Below are positions 62,697 through 64,000 of a stretch of 64,000 nt of DNA, in pieces. Each line of letters begins with the position of its first letter. Position 1 is the stretch's first letter. The notes beneath the pieces are model-generated. The model saw only the letters and a program-made list of their open reading frames with translations, was not told the origin of the DNA and ran no database searches. The position numbers and the translations under genes were made by a program. This stretch comes from GCA-2861595 sp035536185 (GTDB lineage: Bacteria; Actinomycetota; Acidimicrobiia; Acidimicrobiales; GCA-2861595), in assembly GCA_035536185.1 (NCBI GenBank), contig DATLOM010000026.1:1-64000 (forward strand), in the 5' to 3' direction.

Positions 62697-62790
62697 GAGT
62701 AGGCACGGGAAGGGTGGTTGTGCCGCTGGATGACGCGATGAACTGAGTCGACCAGAGTGGCCTCGTTCCGCCGGTAGCATCAGAACCGAG

Positions 62791-64000
62791 ATGCCCGACG
62801 CCCAGCGGCCGGCCGGATCGTTCGGTACCAATGACTGGCTCGTCGAGGAGATGTACGAGCAGTACCGCCACGACCCCTCCTCGGTGAGCGAGAGCTGGCG
62901 GGAGTTCTTCACCGACTACCGGTCGGACGGCAAGGACCGCAGCGGAAACGGGCCCACGGCAACGGCGACAGCGACGGGGACACCGGCGGCGTCCCCCTCG
63001 GCAACGGCACCCGCCACCGCCGCGCCCACCAAGGCGCCGGCCGCGCCCAGAGCCCAGGCCAAGGGCCAACCCCTCACAGGTGCCGCCGCCCGGACGGCCA
63101 CCAACATGGAGGCCAGCCTGGCCATCCCCACCGCCACCAGCGCCCGGGCCGTCCCAGCCCGCCTGCTGGAGGTCAACCGCAAGATCCTCAACAACCACCT
63201 TTCCCGTACCCGCACGGGCAGGGTCTCCTTCACCCACCTCATCGGCTACGCCGTCCTCAAGGCGCTGGAGGAGGTGCCGGTGATGAACAGCGCCTACGTG
63301 GCCGGCGAGGGCGGCAAGCCGGCCGTGGTGCGCCACGAGCACGTGGGCCTGGGACTGGCCGTCGACACCACCAAGCCCGACGGCTCGCACACCCTGCTGG
63401 TGCCGTGCATCAAGGAGGCCGACACCCTCGACTTCCGCCGCTTCTGGATCGGCTACGAGGACCTGATCCGCAAGGTCCGCTCCAACAAGCTGACGCCCGA
63501 CGACTTCGCCGGCGTCACCATCATCCTCACCAACCCCGGCACCATCGGCACCGTCCACTCGGTGCCACGGGTCATGCCCGGCCAGGGCGCCATCGTCGGC
63601 GTGGGCGCCATCGACTACCCGGCCGAGTACCAGGCCGCCGACCCCAGCAAGCTGGCCGACCTCGGTATCAGCAAGGTCATCACCCTCACCTCCACCTACG
63701 ACCACCGCATCATCCAGGGGGCTGAGTCGGGCATGTTCCTCAAGCAGGTCCACGCCCTGCTGCTCGGCGAGGACCGCTTCTACGACGACGTCTTCCGGTC
63801 CATGGCCGTGCCCTACGAGCCAGCCCGCTGGAAGCGCGACGTCAACCCCGTGGACCAGGAACGGTCGCACCTCACCAAGCAGATGCAGGTGCTGCGCCTC
63901 ACCAACATGTACCGGGTCCGTGGCCACCTCATCGCCGATCTCGACCCGCTGGCGGCCAAGGAGCCCCACACCCATCCCGAGCTGGACCCCGCCACCTACG
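62791..64000 (+). CDS. kgd: Multifunctional 2-oxoglutarate dehydrogenase/decarboxylase, 5' part
   Basis: The ATG at 62791 opens a frame that leaves the window at its right edge. Residues about 12-45 are the E1 N-terminal helix ('GTNDWLVEEMYEQYRHDPSS'). A Pro/Ala/Thr-rich linker runs to about 95. An E2-type succinyltransferase domain follows (about 105-330), with 'VSFTHLIGYAVLKALEEVPV', 'GLAVDTTKPDGSHTLLVPCI' and the active-site 'TYDHRIIQGAESG'. 'DQERSHLTKQMQVLRLTNMY' and 'RGHLIADLDPLA' begin the thiamine-dependent E1 part. The fused E2-E1 arrangement is that of actinobacterial Kgd/SucA in the citric acid cycle. Confidence 0.95.
   Translation, partial: MPDAQRPAGSFGTNDWLVEEMYEQYRHDPSSVSESWREFFTDYRSDGKDRSGNGPTATATATGTPAASPSATAPATAAPTKAPAAPRAQAKGQPLTGAAARTATNMEASLAIPTATSARAVPARLLEVNRKILNNHLSRTRTGRVSFTHLIGYAVLKALEEVPVMNSAYVAGEGGKPAVVRHEHVGLGLAVDTTKPDGSHTLLVPCIKEADTLDFRRFWIGYEDLIRKVRSNKLTPDDFAGVTIILTNPGTIGTVHSVPRVMPGQGAIVGVGAIDYPAEYQAADPSKLADLGISKVITLTSTYDHRIIQGAESGMFLKQVHALLLGEDRFYDDVFRSMAVPYEPARWKRDVNPVDQERSHLTKQMQVLRLTNMYRVRGHLIADLDPLAAKEPHTHPELDPATY

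Overview
The window is high-GC DNA from an actinobacterium. Actinobacterial signs are a multifunctional 2-oxoglutarate dehydrogenase with a fused acyltransferase domain (Kgd), an EttA-type ABC-F protein, Thr-rich linkers in a giant surface protein, preference for GTG starts with 4-base ATGA/GTGA overlaps, and a MoxR/DUF58/SpoIIM/RDD cluster. I lean towards Acidimicrobiia, but that is an impression from style and gene content, not a search result.

Layout. 1-3400: the tail of a broken cation-diffusion-facilitator gene, a VapBC-like module with a 20-bp palindromic operator, a small leaderless gene plus a small HTH gene, a conserved coiled-coil protein, and about 850 bp without a convincing gene. 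3407-6748: tRNA-Lys, tRNA-His, guaA, a sigma-70-like gene with an odd Doc/Fic-like N-terminus that follows a ribbon-helix-helix antitoxin-like gene, then tRNA-Arg(TCT). 6733-17376: a 10.6-kb integrated element bounded by 17-bp direct repeats of the tRNA-Arg 3' end. It holds a serine integrase that has lost its catalytic domain, an eroded IS256-type transposase, a rhomboid protease, an Asp-box protein with a partner lipoprotein, a MauE-like/Cys-rich pair, and several AT-richer unknown genes.

17377-33162: an unknown membrane protein, a possible DUF6390 protein, a LuxR-family ATPase regulator split by an in-frame stop, a small secreted protein, then a surface-protein locus. In that locus a 2229-residue multidomain protein, an FtsH-like protease, a P-domain membrane protein and a possible small membrane protein lie in one direction. 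33190-42400: a MazEF pair, a coiled-coil protein, a lipoprotein plus peptide-type ABC transporter operon (two permeases, fused double ATPase, Tat/lipobox binding protein), a polysaccharide deacetylase and a second MazEF pair.

42418-64000: a geranylgeranyl-reductase-like flavoprotein, a TIGR01777 epimerase, a VanW protein, queD-queC-queE for preQ0 synthesis, a LuxR regulator, an O-methyltransferase, EttA, a DUF4129/DUF4350/MoxR/DUF58 cluster with SpoIIM and RDD proteins, a covalent-flavin oxidase, and the start of kgd, which runs off the right edge. Long palindromic repeats of at least three families sit between, and sometimes inside, these genes.

Most core genes are intact, while several accessory genes carry frameshifts or a stop. 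This suggests real decay, although some single-base shifts (one in a G run at about 12470) could be sequence errors. The points I would follow first are the antitoxin/Doc-like/sigma locus, the reconstructed 50-bp attP of the island, the surface-protein/FtsH locus, and the palindromic repeats that supply coding ends and starts.
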